Shown here: positions 24,992 through 33,730 of the stretch, in pieces
Numbering within the stretch: position 1 is the stretch's first letter
Layout of the letters: every line of letters begins with the position of its first letter
From: Bordetella sp. H567
Lineage (GTDB): Bacteria; Pseudomonadota; Gammaproteobacteria; Burkholderiales; Burkholderiaceae_B
Assembly: GCF_001704295.1 (NCBI RefSeq)
Contig: NZ_CP012334.1
Coordinates: forward strand, 3,298,084-3,362,083
Reading direction: 5' to 3'
Length of the DNA stretch: 64,000 nt
Translations under genes and position numbers: made by a program
The notes under the pieces: model-generated
The model's input: only the letters and a program-made list of their open reading frames with translations
Databases searched by the model: none
What the model was told of the DNA's origin: nothing

Positions 24992-26806
24992 GTGTTTCCC
25001 GATTTCCGCAGCCCCAAAGCCTATGTCAGCGCCATCCTGCTGGCCGCCATGTTCGCGCTGCCGGTGGCGCTGGGCACGCCATTCTGGACCAATCTGTTCA
25101 TCCTGATCTTCGTGTTCGCGGCCATGGCGGTAGCCTGGAATATCGTGGGCGGCTATGCTGGCAAGCTATCGCTGGGCCATGCCGTGTTCTACGGCATCGG
25201 CGGCTACACCGCCACCCTGCTGACGCAGAATTTCGCGATCTCGCCATGGATAGGCATGGCTGCCGGCGCGCTGCTGTCCGGCATCGTCGCGGTGGTGGTG
25301 AGCTATCCCACGCTGCGCCTGCGCGGGCCGTTCTTCGCGCTGGCCAGCATCGCCATCCTGGAAGTCTTCCGCCTGCTGGTCATCCACGAGGAAAGCTGGA
25401 CGGGCGGCTCCAGCGGCATCAGCCTGCCGCTGAACATCGGCTGGACGTGGATCGTGTTTCGCGAAAAGGTGAACTACGTCATCATCGCCTTCGCGCTGTT
25501 CGTACTGGTCCTGTGGGTGTCCTGGCTGGTGCGCCGGTCGCGCATGGGCCATTACCTGATCGCCATCCGCGAACGCGAGGATGCCGCCCGCGCGGTCGGC
25601 ATCCATACCACCCGGGTGAAGATCCTGGCCGCCGTCATCTCGGCCGTGCTCACCAGCATCATCGGCACTTTCCATATCACTTACCTGACCTTCATCGACC
25701 CCGCGTCGGCGTTTTCCCTGGACCTGTCGGTGCAGATCGCGATGTTCGCGTTGATCGGCGGGCTCGGCACCGTGGCCGGGCCGGTCGCCGGCACCGTGCT
25801 GGTCCTGCCGATCGCGGAGCTGGCGCGTGGCTGGCTCAGCGCGGTGGGCAACGGCATGCATGGACTGATCTACGGCCTGATCCTGGTGGCCGTGGTACTG
25901 ACCATTCCGCGCGGCCTGGCCGGGGCATTCGGCCCCCGGCTGGAAGGCATGCTGGCGCGGCTGCCCTATCTGGGGCGGCCGCCGCAAAAGCGAAGCGCCA
26001 CGCCGGACGGGATGGGAGCCCCGGGCATGCCCATCGCTGCCGCCGCGGCGGCCAATCCGGGGCCGCCCGGCGCGGCCCTGCTGAAGGCCGAAAACCTGCA
26101 CAAAAGCTTCGGGGGCCTGCGCGCGACGAACGATGTGTCCTTGACCCTGCACGAACACGAGATCCTGGGAATCATCGGCCCGAACGGCGCGGGCAAGACC
26201 ACGGTGTTCAACCTGTTGTCGGGCTTTCTCGCGCCCGACCACGGCAGCGTGCTGCTGCGCGATGCGGACGGCGCATGGGTTTCCTGCGACACGCCGGATC
26301 AGTTCGCCCACCGGGGGCTGGGCCGGACCTTCCAGATTGCCCAGCCCTTCACCGGCCTGAGCGTCCTGGAAAACATCATGCTGGGCGCCTACCTCCACAC
26401 CCGCGACCACGACGAAGCGGAGCAGATCGCGCGCGAGGTCGCGCAACGCACCCACCTGACGCGATTCCTCGACACCGAGGCGCGCAACCTGACCGTGGGC
26501 GGCATGAAGCGGCTGGAAGTCGCCCGCGCGCTGGCCACGCGCCCGCGCATCCTGCTGCTGGACGAAGTCATGGCCGGCCTGAACCCCACCGATATCCAGA
26601 TCGCGATCCAGCTGATCCGCGGCATACGCGACAGCGGCGTCTCCATCCTGCTGATCGAACACATGATGCGCGCCACGATGGCCCTGTCCGACCGCATCAT
26701 CGTCATCAACGAAGGCAGCGTCCTGGTCAGCGGCCCGCCGCGCGAGGTCGTGGAAGACCCGGCGGTCATCGAGGCCTATCTGGGCAAGGAGTACCAGGAT
26801 GCTTAA
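24992..26806 (+). CDS. Fused LivM-type permease and LivG-type ATPase
   Basis: A 604-residue fusion. Residues 1-330 are a LivM-type permease (NIVGGYAGKLSLGHAVFYGIGGYTA near residue 50; ISAVLTSIIGTFH; GGLGTVAGPVAGT). A proline/alanine-rich linker of about 35 residues leads to a LivG-type ATPase (365-604) with Walker A GPNGAGKTT, Walker B ILLLDEVMAGLNP and switch region LIEHMM. The signature reads TVGGMKRLE and the base after DE is V-M rather than P-A, mild departures from LivG consensus. The GTG start is decided by AGGAG. Fusion fixes a 1:1 ratio of permease and ATPase and is known in this family. Confidence 0.93.
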   Translation: MFPDFRSPKAYVSAILLAAMFALPVALGTPFWTNLFILIFVFAAMAVAWNIVGGYAGKLSLGHAVFYGIGGYTATLLTQNFAISPWIGMAAGALLSGIVAVVVSYPTLRLRGPFFALASIAILEVFRLLVIHEESWTGGSSGISLPLNIGWTWIVFREKVNYVIIAFALFVLVLWVSWLVRRSRMGHYLIAIREREDAARAVGIHTTRVKILAAVISAVLTSIIGTFHITYLTFIDPASAFSLDLSVQIAMFALIGGLGTVAGPVAGTVLVLPIAELARGWLSAVGNGMHGLIYGLILVAVVLTIPRGLAGAFGPRLEGMLARLPYLGRPPQKRSATPDGMGAPGMPIAAAAAANPGPPGAALLKAENLHKSFGGLRATNDVSLTLHEHEILGIIGPNGAGKTTVFNLLSGFLAPDHGSVLLRDADGAWVSCDTPDQFAHRGLGRTFQIAQPFTGLSVLENIMLGAYLHTRDHDEAEQIAREVAQRTHLTRFLDTEARNLTVGGMKRLEVARALATRPRILLLDEVMAGLNPTDIQIAIQLIRGIRDSGVSILLIEHMMRATMALSDRIIVINEGSVLVSGPPREVVEDPAVIEAYLGKEYQDA

Positions 26807-27503
26807 GGTATCCCAGCTGCGTGCCGGCTATGGCAAGACCCAGGTGCTGAACGGGCTGGATTTCGAGGTTCGCGCGGGCGAAATCGTGACGCTGATCGGC
26901 GCCAACGGCGCGGGCAAGACGACCACCTTGAAGACCCTGTGCGGCATCATCCCCTGCCAGGGCGGCAGCGTCGAATTCGAAGGGCGGACGCTGACCCACC
27001 GCAACCCCTACGACATCGTCGACGCGGGCATCACCATGATCCCGGAAGGCCGCCAGCTATTCCCCCATTTCACCGTGCGCGACAACCTGCTGATGGGGTC
27101 CTACAAGCGCGCGGCGCGGCCGCAGGTGCGGCGCAAGCTGGAAGAGGTGCTGGAGATCTTTCCGCGCGTCAGGCAGCGGCTGGACCAGTACGCGGGCTCG
27201 CTCTCGGGCGGCGAACAGCAGATGGTCGCCATCGCGCGCGGGCTGATGGCCGATCCCAGGCTGCTGATGCTCGACGAGCCTTCCCTGGGCCTGTCACCCC
27301 TGCTCGTGCAGCAGATGTTCGACATCATCCGCGGCATCACCGCGCACGGCGTCACGGTGCTGCTGGTCGAGCAGAACGTATTCCGCACGCTGCGGCTGGC
27401 CGACCGGGGCTACGTGCTGGAAAACGGCGCGATCGTGCTGGCCGGCACCGGCGAGGAACTGCTGGACAACCCGCATGTGAAGAAGGCGTATCTCGGGCAT
27501 TGA
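26799..27503 (+). CDS. LivF-type ABC transporter ATPase
   Basis: A 234-residue ATPase. Walker A is GANGAGKTT, signature LSGGEQQMVAIARGLM, Walker B LLMLDEPSLGLSP and switch region LLVEQN, all matching LivF; the glutamate in place of the switch histidine is normal for LivF. It overlaps the fused LivMG gene by eight bases and completes the importer with the binding protein, LivH and LivM-LivG. The gene is followed by a 173-base spacer containing 25-bp tandem repeats before the SDR gene, which is probably cotranscribed. Confidence 0.93.
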   Translation: MLKVSQLRAGYGKTQVLNGLDFEVRAGEIVTLIGANGAGKTTTLKTLCGIIPCQGGSVEFEGRTLTHRNPYDIVDAGITMIPEGRQLFPHFTVRDNLLMGSYKRAARPQVRRKLEEVLEIFPRVRQRLDQYAGSLSGGEQQMVAIARGLMADPRLLMLDEPSLGLSPLLVQQMFDIIRGITAHGVTVLLVEQNVFRTLRLADRGYVLENGAIVLAGTGEELLDNPHVKKAYLGH

Positions 27504-27582
27504 CGCGCATCGCATCGCGTTCAAGGGATGGCCGGAAGGGAATTGCCGCACGGGAATCGGCCACAGGTCTCATACAGGATTT

Positions 27583-27670
27583 GCCTCACAGGATCCACAC
27601 AGGATTCGCCTCACAGGATCCACACAGGATTCGCCTCACAGGATCCACACAGGACTCGCCTCACAGGAAT
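27583..27670 (+). repeat. 25-bp tandem repeat, about 3.6 copies
   Basis: Units start at 27583, 27608, 27633 and 27658, each opening with GCCTCACAGGAT. The first two are identical, the third differs by one base, and the fourth breaks off into the SDR ribosome site. Each unit contains two CACAGGAT-type sub-motifs, and a degenerate CATACAGGAT precedes the array. It occupies the leader immediately before the ATG at 27677. Confidence 0.9.
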
Positions 27671-27676
27671 CGCATC

Positions 27677-28501
27677 ATGCCGCCTTTATCCGCTCCCCCA
27701 CCCGAGGCCCTGCAGCCATCCCCCGGCGGCCGCGCCGCCCCCGGCCTGGCCGGCAAGACGGCCATCGTGACTGGCGCCGCCGGCGGCATCGGCGCCGCCA
27801 TCGTGCAGGCGCTACTGGACGATGGCGCGAAGGTGGGCCTGATCGATCGCGACGTGCAGGCCGGTGCGGCGCTGGCGGCGCGCCTGGCCGGCGCCGGCCA
27901 TGGCGTGCACTTCGTCCAGGCGGACATCCAGGACTTCGCCGCCTGCACCGCCGCCTACGACACCCTGGCGCAGGCCCTGGGCAACGCGGACATCCTGATC
28001 AACAACGCCGGCATCTCGCCCAAGACCGGCGGCCGTGCATTGAAGGTATGGGAAATGCCGCCGCAGGAATGGGACATGGTCATGCGCGTCAACCTGAACG
28101 CCGCCTTCTACCTGACGCGCCTGGCCACGCCGCACATGATGGCGCGGCGCTGGGGCCGCATCGTGAATATGTCCTCCGTCGCCGGCAAGGCCTACTGCGA
28201 CATCGTCGCCGCCCACTACGCGGCGACCAAGGCGGGGCTGATCGGCCTGACGCGCCACTGGGCGGGAGAACTGGGCGAATACGGGATCACGGTCAATGCG
28301 TTGGCGCCGGGCCGCATCGGCACGCCCCTGCTGAAGACCGTACCGCAGGAGGTCAACGATGCGGTGACGCGTGTGACCGCCATGCGTCGCCTGGGCACCC
28401 CGGAGGAAGTGGCCGATGCCTGCCTGTTCCTGGCATCGGACCAGGCGCGATTCATCACCGGACAAACCATCGATATCGCGGGCGGCTGGTTGATGACCTG
28501 A
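27677..28501 (+). CDS. SDR-family oxidoreductase
   Basis: A 274-residue short-chain dehydrogenase. An N-terminal proline-rich tail of about 22 residues precedes the Rossmann motif TGAAGGIG. NNAGIS and the active site SSVAGKAYCDIVAAHYAATK supply Ser, Tyr and Lys, and the C-terminus TGQTIDIAGGW is typical. The start codon follows the last partial unit of the 25-bp repeat array, whose CAGGAA acts as ribosome site. It lies downstream of livF in the same direction and is probably the last gene of the importer operon, adding another oxidation step for the imported compound. Confidence 0.88.
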   Translation: MPPLSAPPPEALQPSPGGRAAPGLAGKTAIVTGAAGGIGAAIVQALLDDGAKVGLIDRDVQAGAALAARLAGAGHGVHFVQADIQDFAACTAAYDTLAQALGNADILINNAGISPKTGGRALKVWEMPPQEWDMVMRVNLNAAFYLTRLATPHMMARRWGRIVNMSSVAGKAYCDIVAAHYAATKAGLIGLTRHWAGELGEYGITVNALAPGRIGTPLLKTVPQEVNDAVTRVTAMRRLGTPEEVADACLFLASDQARFITGQTIDIAGGWLMT

Positions 28502-28530
28502 CGGCCGGCGACAAGCCGCCCCGCCGGCGT

Positions 28531-29274
28531 TCATCTCCTGTACAAGGCCAGCCTCGCGGCCGCATGGGTCAAATGGCTGGCGGCCGCTGCGCTGGCCCGA
28601 TCCCCGTCGCCGTCCTCGATGGCGCGCAGTATCGCTTCATGTTCGCGCTGCACCTGCCACACCAGCTCCATGGAACGGTTGCGCGTGTTCTTGCGCGCGG
28701 CGCGGATCAGCCCGCGCACACGGGTGTCCAGAAAGCTGGCGAAGGCAATGAAATACGGGTTGTGGCTGGCCTGGACGATCGCGCGGTGAAAGGCCTCGTC
28801 TTCCTCCGTGCCGTCGCCCAGGTCGCGCGTGGTCTGGTAAAGCCGCTGGTATGCGGCGCGTATGGCGTCCAGTTCGGCGGCACTGCGGCGCTGGGCGGCC
28901 AGCCGTGTCGCGGGCACCTCGACGGCCAGCAGAAACTCGAACAACTCACCCAGGCCTTCTTCCGTATCCACGGGCGGCTCCAGGCGGAATACGCTGCTGC
29001 CTTGCGGATTGACGAACTGGCCCCGTCCCTGATGGGAAATCACCAGGCCGTCGGACTTCAGCAGCGACATGGCCTCGCGGATCACCGGCCTGCTGACGCC
29101 ATACGCCTTGGCCAGGGCCGCCTCGGACGGCAGCCTGTTGCCGGCCGCCGCGATGTCGCGCCGTTCGATGGCGTGGCGCAGGCGCTGGGCGACGCCGGCG
29201 GCCAGTCCCTCTCCACGGGCAATGGGCTGTTCGTCCAGCGCGTCGATACAAGGTGGGATGGAAGAATGCTGCAT
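28531..29274 (-). CDS. GntR-family regulator, FadR/FCD subfamily
   Basis: A 247-residue regulator. The winged helix-turn-helix is at about residues 30-85 (GNRLPSEAALAKAYGVSRPVIREAMSLLKSDGLV), followed by GRGQFVNP and the FCD domain with DEAFHRAIVQASHNPYF and HEAILRAIEDGD, whose D/H residues normally bind a metal and a carboxylate effector. The start is placed at ATG 29274, ten bases after the E2 stop. It is the last gene of the SDR-E1-E2 operon, so it probably autoregulates the operon from the promoter upstream of 33507. Resemblance to pyruvate- or lactate-type GntR regulators fits a 2-oxo acid. Confidence 0.9.
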   Translation of the reverse strand: MQHSSIPPCIDALDEQPIARGEGLAAGVAQRLRHAIERRDIAAAGNRLPSEAALAKAYGVSRPVIREAMSLLKSDGLVISHQGRGQFVNPQGSSVFRLEPPVDTEEGLGELFEFLLAVEVPATRLAAQRRSAAELDAIRAAYQRLYQTTRDLGDGTEEDEAFHRAIVQASHNPYFIAFASFLDTRVRGLIRAARKNTRNRSMELVWQVQREHEAILRAIEDGDGDRASAAAASHLTHAAARLALYRR

Positions 29275-29284
29275 GGTGTATGTC

Positions 29285-30499
29285 TCAAACAAGCATCGCG
29301 ACGGGACGCTCCAGGTACCACGTAAAGCGCCCCAGCCAGCGCGCGGCCAGTTCGCCGTCGATGGCGCGATGATCGACGGCAAGGGTATAACGCATCACCG
29401 ACGCGACGCGTATCGTATCGTCATCGACAACGGCTTCCCTCGCGATCGCGCCGATCGCCAACATGGCGGACTGCGGCGGGTTGATGATGGCGGCGAAGTC
29501 GGATACGCCCAGCATGCCCAGGTTGCTGATGCCGAAGCTGCCGCCCTCGTATTCGGCGGGCGCCAACTCGCCGGATCGGGCACGCTCGATCAGCGAGGCC
29601 ATGGCGCCGCTGATCGCGGGCACGCCCAGCTGGTCGGCCGCGCGCACGATGGGCGTTACCAGGCCGTTCGGCGTGGCAACGGCGACCGAGATGTCCGCGT
29701 GGTGATAGCGCCGCAACGCATCCGCCGTCCAGGTGACGTTCATCTCCGGGACATCGCGCAAGGCGCAGGCCGCGCCGCGCACGACCAGGTCGTTGATGGA
29801 CACGCGCCCCGGCACGACCGCCTTGAGCTGATCCCGCAGCCCCAGCAGCGCGTCGGCCCGGCATTGCCCGCGCAAATAGAAATGCGGAACCGTGCGCTTG
29901 CTTTCCGTCAACCGCCGCGCGATGGCCCTGCGCATCGAGCCGTGGGGGACCAGGTCGTAGGCGGATTCCCCCGGGTTTGCCGGAACGGTCCCGGCCTGGA
30001 CGGCATCGCGCGCCAAGGCGTGTTCGACGTCCCGCTTGATCACGCGGCCATGCGGACCGGATCCAGCGAGCGCGGCCAGCGGCAAAGCGGCGTCCGCGGC
30101 CATCCGCCGGGCGACCGGACTGGCGAACACGCGTGCCCCGCCCGGCTGCGCCTGGCCGGCGTCGCGGCCGTTATCGCGCAGGGTTGCCGTCGCTGTGGCG
30201 CCTGACGGCGCCGCTGCCTCCGCCCGCGCCGCGGCCTGCGCGATGTCCTGCGGCGTCTCCCCTTCCCGCAGCAGCAAGGCCACCGGCGCGCCCACCGCCA
30301 CGCGGGTTCCCGGCGCCACCAGCAGCCTGCCCACCACGCCGTCGTGTTCGGCCTCCAGGTCCACGACGGCCTTGTCGGTCTCTATCCCACCCAGGCTGTC
30401 GCCCGCGCGCACGCTGTCGCCTTCCTTTACCGTCCAGTCGGCCAGCACGGCGTCCGGCGCATTGGCCGACACGGCAGGCATGCACACCATCGTCGCCAT
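29285..30499 (-). CDS. 2-oxo acid dehydrogenase E2 (dihydrolipoamide acyltransferase)
   Basis: A 404-residue E2 subunit. One N-terminal lipoyl domain carries the lipoyl lysine in ETDKAVVDLEA near residue 40. The peripheral-subunit-binding domain is at about residues 125-165 (FASPVARRMAADA ... GPHGRVIKRDV). The catalytic domain ends with the DHRAIDG active-site motif. The ATG overlaps the E1 stop as TGATG, so translation is coupled. With the fused E1 it would form an acetoin-, pyruvate- or branched-chain-type complex. No E3 dihydrolipoamide dehydrogenase gene is nearby, so the complex must borrow E3 from elsewhere. Confidence 0.92.
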   Translation of the reverse strand: MATMVCMPAVSANAPDAVLADWTVKEGDSVRAGDSLGGIETDKAVVDLEAEHDGVVGRLLVAPGTRVAVGAPVALLLREGETPQDIAQAAARAEAAAPSGATATATLRDNGRDAGQAQPGGARVFASPVARRMAADAALPLAALAGSGPHGRVIKRDVEHALARDAVQAGTVPANPGESAYDLVPHGSMRRAIARRLTESKRTVPHFYLRGQCRADALLGLRDQLKAVVPGRVSINDLVVRGAACALRDVPEMNVTWTADALRRYHHADISVAVATPNGLVTPIVRAADQLGVPAISGAMASLIERARSGELAPAEYEGGSFGISNLGMLGVSDFAAIINPPQSAMLAIGAIAREAVVDDDTIRVASVMRYTLAVDHRAIDGELAARWLGRFTWYLERPVAMLV

Positions 30500-32688
30500 C
30501 AGCCTTCTCCCTTGTTGCGCAGGATCTCGCGCAGTCCTTCGACCACTTCGTCGGTACGCGCCGCCGCGGCGCGCTCCAATACCTTGGAAATACTGGGCGC
30601 GGCCAGGCCCCCCGTCACGCGCTGCACGGGCTGGTCCAGCCAATCGAAATAACGCCGCTGGATCTCATCGGCGAGCCAGCCGCCGTACGAGGTGCCCCGC
30701 GCGCCCTGCTCCACGATCAGCACGTTGTTGGTCTTGCGCACGCTGGCGCCCACGGTGTCCCAATCCAGGCTGGCGCGGTCCAGCCAGCGCAGGTCGATCA
30801 GGTCGGCCTGCATTCCCATCCGGTCCAGCGCTTCAATGGCATGCTGCACCATGGACAGATAGGCGATCACCGTCACCGCCGACCCCGTGCGCCGCAGCGC
30901 GGCGCGGCCGACCGGCAGCACGAAATCCAGGTCGTCGCGCGGCGCGGGCGCCGTGGCGTTGTACAGATCCACGTGTTCGATGACCAGCACCGGATCCTTG
31001 CAGCGCAAGGCCGCGTTCATCAGTCCCACGTAGTCGCAGGGATTGGACGGCGCGACGATGCGCCAGCCCGGACAGGTCGCGAAGATGCCGGCGGGATCCA
31101 TGGAATGCTGCGAGCCATAGCCCGTGCCCATCGCCACCTTGGTCCGCAGGACCAGCGGCACCGCATCGCCGCCACCGAACATGTGGCGCACCTTGCCGAT
31201 CTGGTTGAAGACCTGGTCGGCCGCCACCCACATGAAATCCGGGTACATGAACTCCACCACCGGCTTGTAGCGCCCGTCCAGCGCGATGCCGCCGGCCAGG
31301 CCCACGAAGGCATTTTCGCTGATGGGCGTACCCAGGCAGCGATCCGGGTAGCGCTGCGCCAAGCCACGGGTGGCGCCGTTGGTGCCGCCCTTCAGCCGGT
31401 GCACGTCCTCGCCCATCACCACGATGGCGTCGTCGCACGCCATGCGGCGGTCCATCACGTCGGCCACCACGTCGACGAACTTGCGCGGCACCGTCTCCCC
31501 GTGCAAGTGCTCGCCTTCTTCATGGGCGGGGGCGGGCATTTCCGACAGGTCGCCCAGTATCCCGACATCGCGGAAATCGGCGGCCGGCCACAGGTCCGGC
31601 CGGATGCGCCGCTTGCCCTCGCCGGCCTGCGCGTCCGGCTCCAGCAGCGCATCGGCCGCGCCGCGCATGGCGCCGGCCACGCGTTCCCGCAAATCGTCGA
31701 TCTGTGCTTGCGAGACCAAGCCGCGCGCCATCATCCGCCGCGCCAGCAGATCCAGCGGATCACGCGCGCGCCAGGCTTTTTCCTCTTCCTTGTCACGGTA
31801 GCCGAAGGCACTGCCCGGGAACGGCCCGTTCTGGTGGAAATAGCGGTACACGTCCGCTTCGACCAAGGTGGGACCCTGGCCCGCGCGCATATGGGCCACC
31901 GCCGCCTGCATCGCCAGATGCACCGCCAGCGGGTCCATGCCGTCGACATGCCAGCTGGGAATATTGAAGGCCATGCCGCGCGCCGACAGGCGTGGCTCCG
32001 CGGTGATTTCCTCCACGCCAGTGGCGACGGCATAGCGATTGTTCTCGATGAAGAAGCACAAGGGCAGCTTCCAGGCCGCGGCCAGGTTCATCGTTTCCAG
32101 CACGGAACCGATGTTGATGGCCCCATCGCCAAAGTAGGTGACCATCACGGCATCGGTGCCGGCCTTGCGGTTGGCCCAGGCCTGGCCGGCCGCCATGGGG
32201 ACACCGCCGCCGACGATGGCATTCGTGCCCAGGGCGCCGGCCTCGGGCCAGCGCAGGTGCATGGACCCGCCCCGCCCCTTGCAGAAGCCCTGCGCCAGGC
32301 CCAGGATCTCGGCCAGCGTGCGCTGCAACAGCGCCTGCACGGACGGCGCAATGGCGGCCGTGGGATCGATGCTGTCCGGGCACAGATAGGCCAGCGATTT
32401 GGCCAGGAACTGGTGATGGCCCCGATGCGATCCGCTCACGCCATCGGCCGCGCGCAGGCCCACGATGGACCCGGCCGCCCCGCCTTCCTGTCCGATGCTG
32501 GAATGCGCCGGGCCGTGCACCAGGCCTTCGCCGGCGAGCGCCAGCACCGTTTCCTCGAAACCTCGGATCAGGTGGCAATGCGCCAGCAGCGTACCGAGCA
32601 AGGCGGGGTCGGCGTGCGCCCAATCCTGTTCGGTGGCGGTAAGCGCCACCCAAGGGGCATGGGGCGTCAGGGGGTGCAGATCCGGCAT
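30499..32688 (-). CDS. 2-oxo acid dehydrogenase E1, alpha and beta fused
   Basis: A 729-residue thiamine-diphosphate enzyme with E1 alpha (about 30-370) joined to E1 beta (about 395-725). The ThDP motif GDGAINIGSVLETMN is in the alpha half, with GGSMH and GVPMAAGQAWA typical of acetoin/pyruvate E1 alpha. The beta half shows VVMGEDV, GTPISENAFVGLAGG and VEQGARGTSYGGW. A GAGGAG lies upstream of the ATG. Such fusions occur in some bacterial branched-chain and acetoin-type complexes. Operon neighbours (SDR upstream, E2 and GntR downstream) suggest that the SDR makes the 2-oxo compound that E1/E2 converts to acyl-CoA. Confidence 0.92.
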   Translation of the reverse strand: MPDLHPLTPHAPWVALTATEQDWAHADPALLGTLLAHCHLIRGFEETVLALAGEGLVHGPAHSSIGQEGGAAGSIVGLRAADGVSGSHRGHHQFLAKSLAYLCPDSIDPTAAIAPSVQALLQRTLAEILGLAQGFCKGRGGSMHLRWPEAGALGTNAIVGGGVPMAAGQAWANRKAGTDAVMVTYFGDGAINIGSVLETMNLAAAWKLPLCFFIENNRYAVATGVEEITAEPRLSARGMAFNIPSWHVDGMDPLAVHLAMQAAVAHMRAGQGPTLVEADVYRYFHQNGPFPGSAFGYRDKEEEKAWRARDPLDLLARRMMARGLVSQAQIDDLRERVAGAMRGAADALLEPDAQAGEGKRRIRPDLWPAADFRDVGILGDLSEMPAPAHEEGEHLHGETVPRKFVDVVADVMDRRMACDDAIVVMGEDVHRLKGGTNGATRGLAQRYPDRCLGTPISENAFVGLAGGIALDGRYKPVVEFMYPDFMWVAADQVFNQIGKVRHMFGGGDAVPLVLRTKVAMGTGYGSQHSMDPAGIFATCPGWRIVAPSNPCDYVGLMNAALRCKDPVLVIEHVDLYNATAPAPRDDLDFVLPVGRAALRRTGSAVTVIAYLSMVQHAIEALDRMGMQADLIDLRWLDRASLDWDTVGASVRKTNNVLIVEQGARGTSYGGWLADEIQRRYFDWLDQPVQRVTGGLAAPSISKVLERAAAARTDEVVEGLREILRNKGEG

Positions 32689-32703
32689 GGCGGCCCATAC
32701 TCC

Positions 32704-33507
32704 TCAAAGATAGCCATTGGCGGTCCATCCGCCGTCGGACAGCATGGCGTGGCCCGTCGTATAGCGTGCGGCGTCCGAGGCCAGGAAGAGCGCGACCTCG
32801 GCCATTTCCGCGGGCGTGCCCAGGCGGCCCATCGGCGCGCGGGCCTCGATACGGCCGGCATCGAGCGCACCCCGCGCGATCAGATCGTCCACCAGCGCCG
32901 TGCGGATATAGCCCGGGCACAGCGCGTTCACGCGGATCCCGTGCCGCCCCCACTCCACCGCCAGGGATTTGCTGAGCGCGACCACACCTGCCTTCGCGGC
33001 GCAGTAGGCGGCGCGTTCGGGTGCCGCGACCACGCCATACATCGAGGCGGTATTCACGATGACCCCGGCGCCCTGCGCGACCATGATGCGCCCGGCCGCC
33101 TGGCAGCAATAGAACACGCCGCTCAGGTCGATATCGATGGCGCGCCGCCATTCCTCGCCGCTCAGTTCCAGCGTCGGCTTGTTCATGGAAATGCCGGCAT
33201 TGTTCAGTGTGATGTCGACGCGGCCGAAATGCGCGCGCGCCGCGGCATAGGCCTGTTCCACCGCGGCATCGTCGCGCACGGAGGCCCGCAGGCATAGCGC
33301 TTGGACGCCGGGATGGCGCTCGCGCACCTGCATGGCGGCCGCGTCCATGCCCTCGGCATCCATGTCCAACAGCACCAGGCGGCAGCCGTGCCGCGCAAAG
33401 GCATCCAGCATGGCCCGTCCGATGCCCTGGGCGGCGCCGGTGCACACCACGACCTTGCCGCACAGCCCGGGATAGGCGGCCAACGGCGACGCATTCGAAT
33501 CGGGCAC
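32704..33507 (-). CDS. SDR-family oxidoreductase
   Basis: A 267-residue short-chain dehydrogenase with TGAAQGIG, NNAGISM, and a complete active site (TASMYGVVAAPERAAYCAAK). The start is a GTG at 33507, decided by GAGGAG seven bases upstream. It is the first gene of the operon SDR-E1-E2-GntR and lies 15 bases before E1. Oxidising a hydroxy acid or diol to the 2-oxo substrate of the dehydrogenase complex is the likely role, by context. The divergent neighbour is an enolase-superfamily enzyme, which could feed the same pathway by dehydration or racemisation of a sugar-type acid. Confidence 0.88.
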   Translation of the reverse strand: MPDSNASPLAAYPGLCGKVVVCTGAAQGIGRAMLDAFARHGCRLVLLDMDAEGMDAAAMQVRERHPGVQALCLRASVRDDAAVEQAYAAARAHFGRVDITLNNAGISMNKPTLELSGEEWRRAIDIDLSGVFYCCQAAGRIMVAQGAGVIVNTASMYGVVAAPERAAYCAAKAGVVALSKSLAVEWGRHGIRVNALCPGYIRTALVDDLIARGALDAGRIEARAPMGRLGTPAEMAEVALFLASDAARYTTGHAMLSDGGWTANGYL

Positions 33508-33590
33508 GGCGGTCTCCTCGGGGCATCGTTATGCGCCGCATGCCAGACCACCACGCGGGGCTGTTCCATCGCATCCTATCTGCTTATCAA

Positions 33591-33603
33591 GTTGCCTTAC
33601 AAC
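33591..33603. promoter_or_regulatory. Short inverted repeat, candidate GntR operator
   Basis: GTTG-CCTTA-CAAC lies in the only AT-richer part of the 223-base region between the SDR operon and the divergent enolase-superfamily gene. Read on the other strand it is GTTGTAAGGCAAC, in the style of FadR-subfamily sites. Four-base arms alone are weak evidence. Confidence 0.3.
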
Positions 33604-33730
33604 CAAGTAGAAACCCTAGCCACGTGAGCCCTGCGCGGCGGCTTGGACGACGCTATTGCGCGCGCCACCGAGTCCATAATGCAGGCTGTCCGCTGTTCCG
33701 CTGTCCCATCCACCATCACCAGGAGCGCGC

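Noticed and set aside
27583-27670. Repeat array considered as a CRISPR
   Set aside because: Units abut directly with no unique spacers, and no cas genes occur. It is a simple tandem repeat.
30133-33297. Very long open frame on the plus strand opposite the E1/E2/SDR genes
   Set aside because: Its product is low-complexity, rich in Arg, His, Gln and Pro, with no domain. It mirrors the codon pattern of the well-supported minus-strand genes, as expected in GC-rich DNA.
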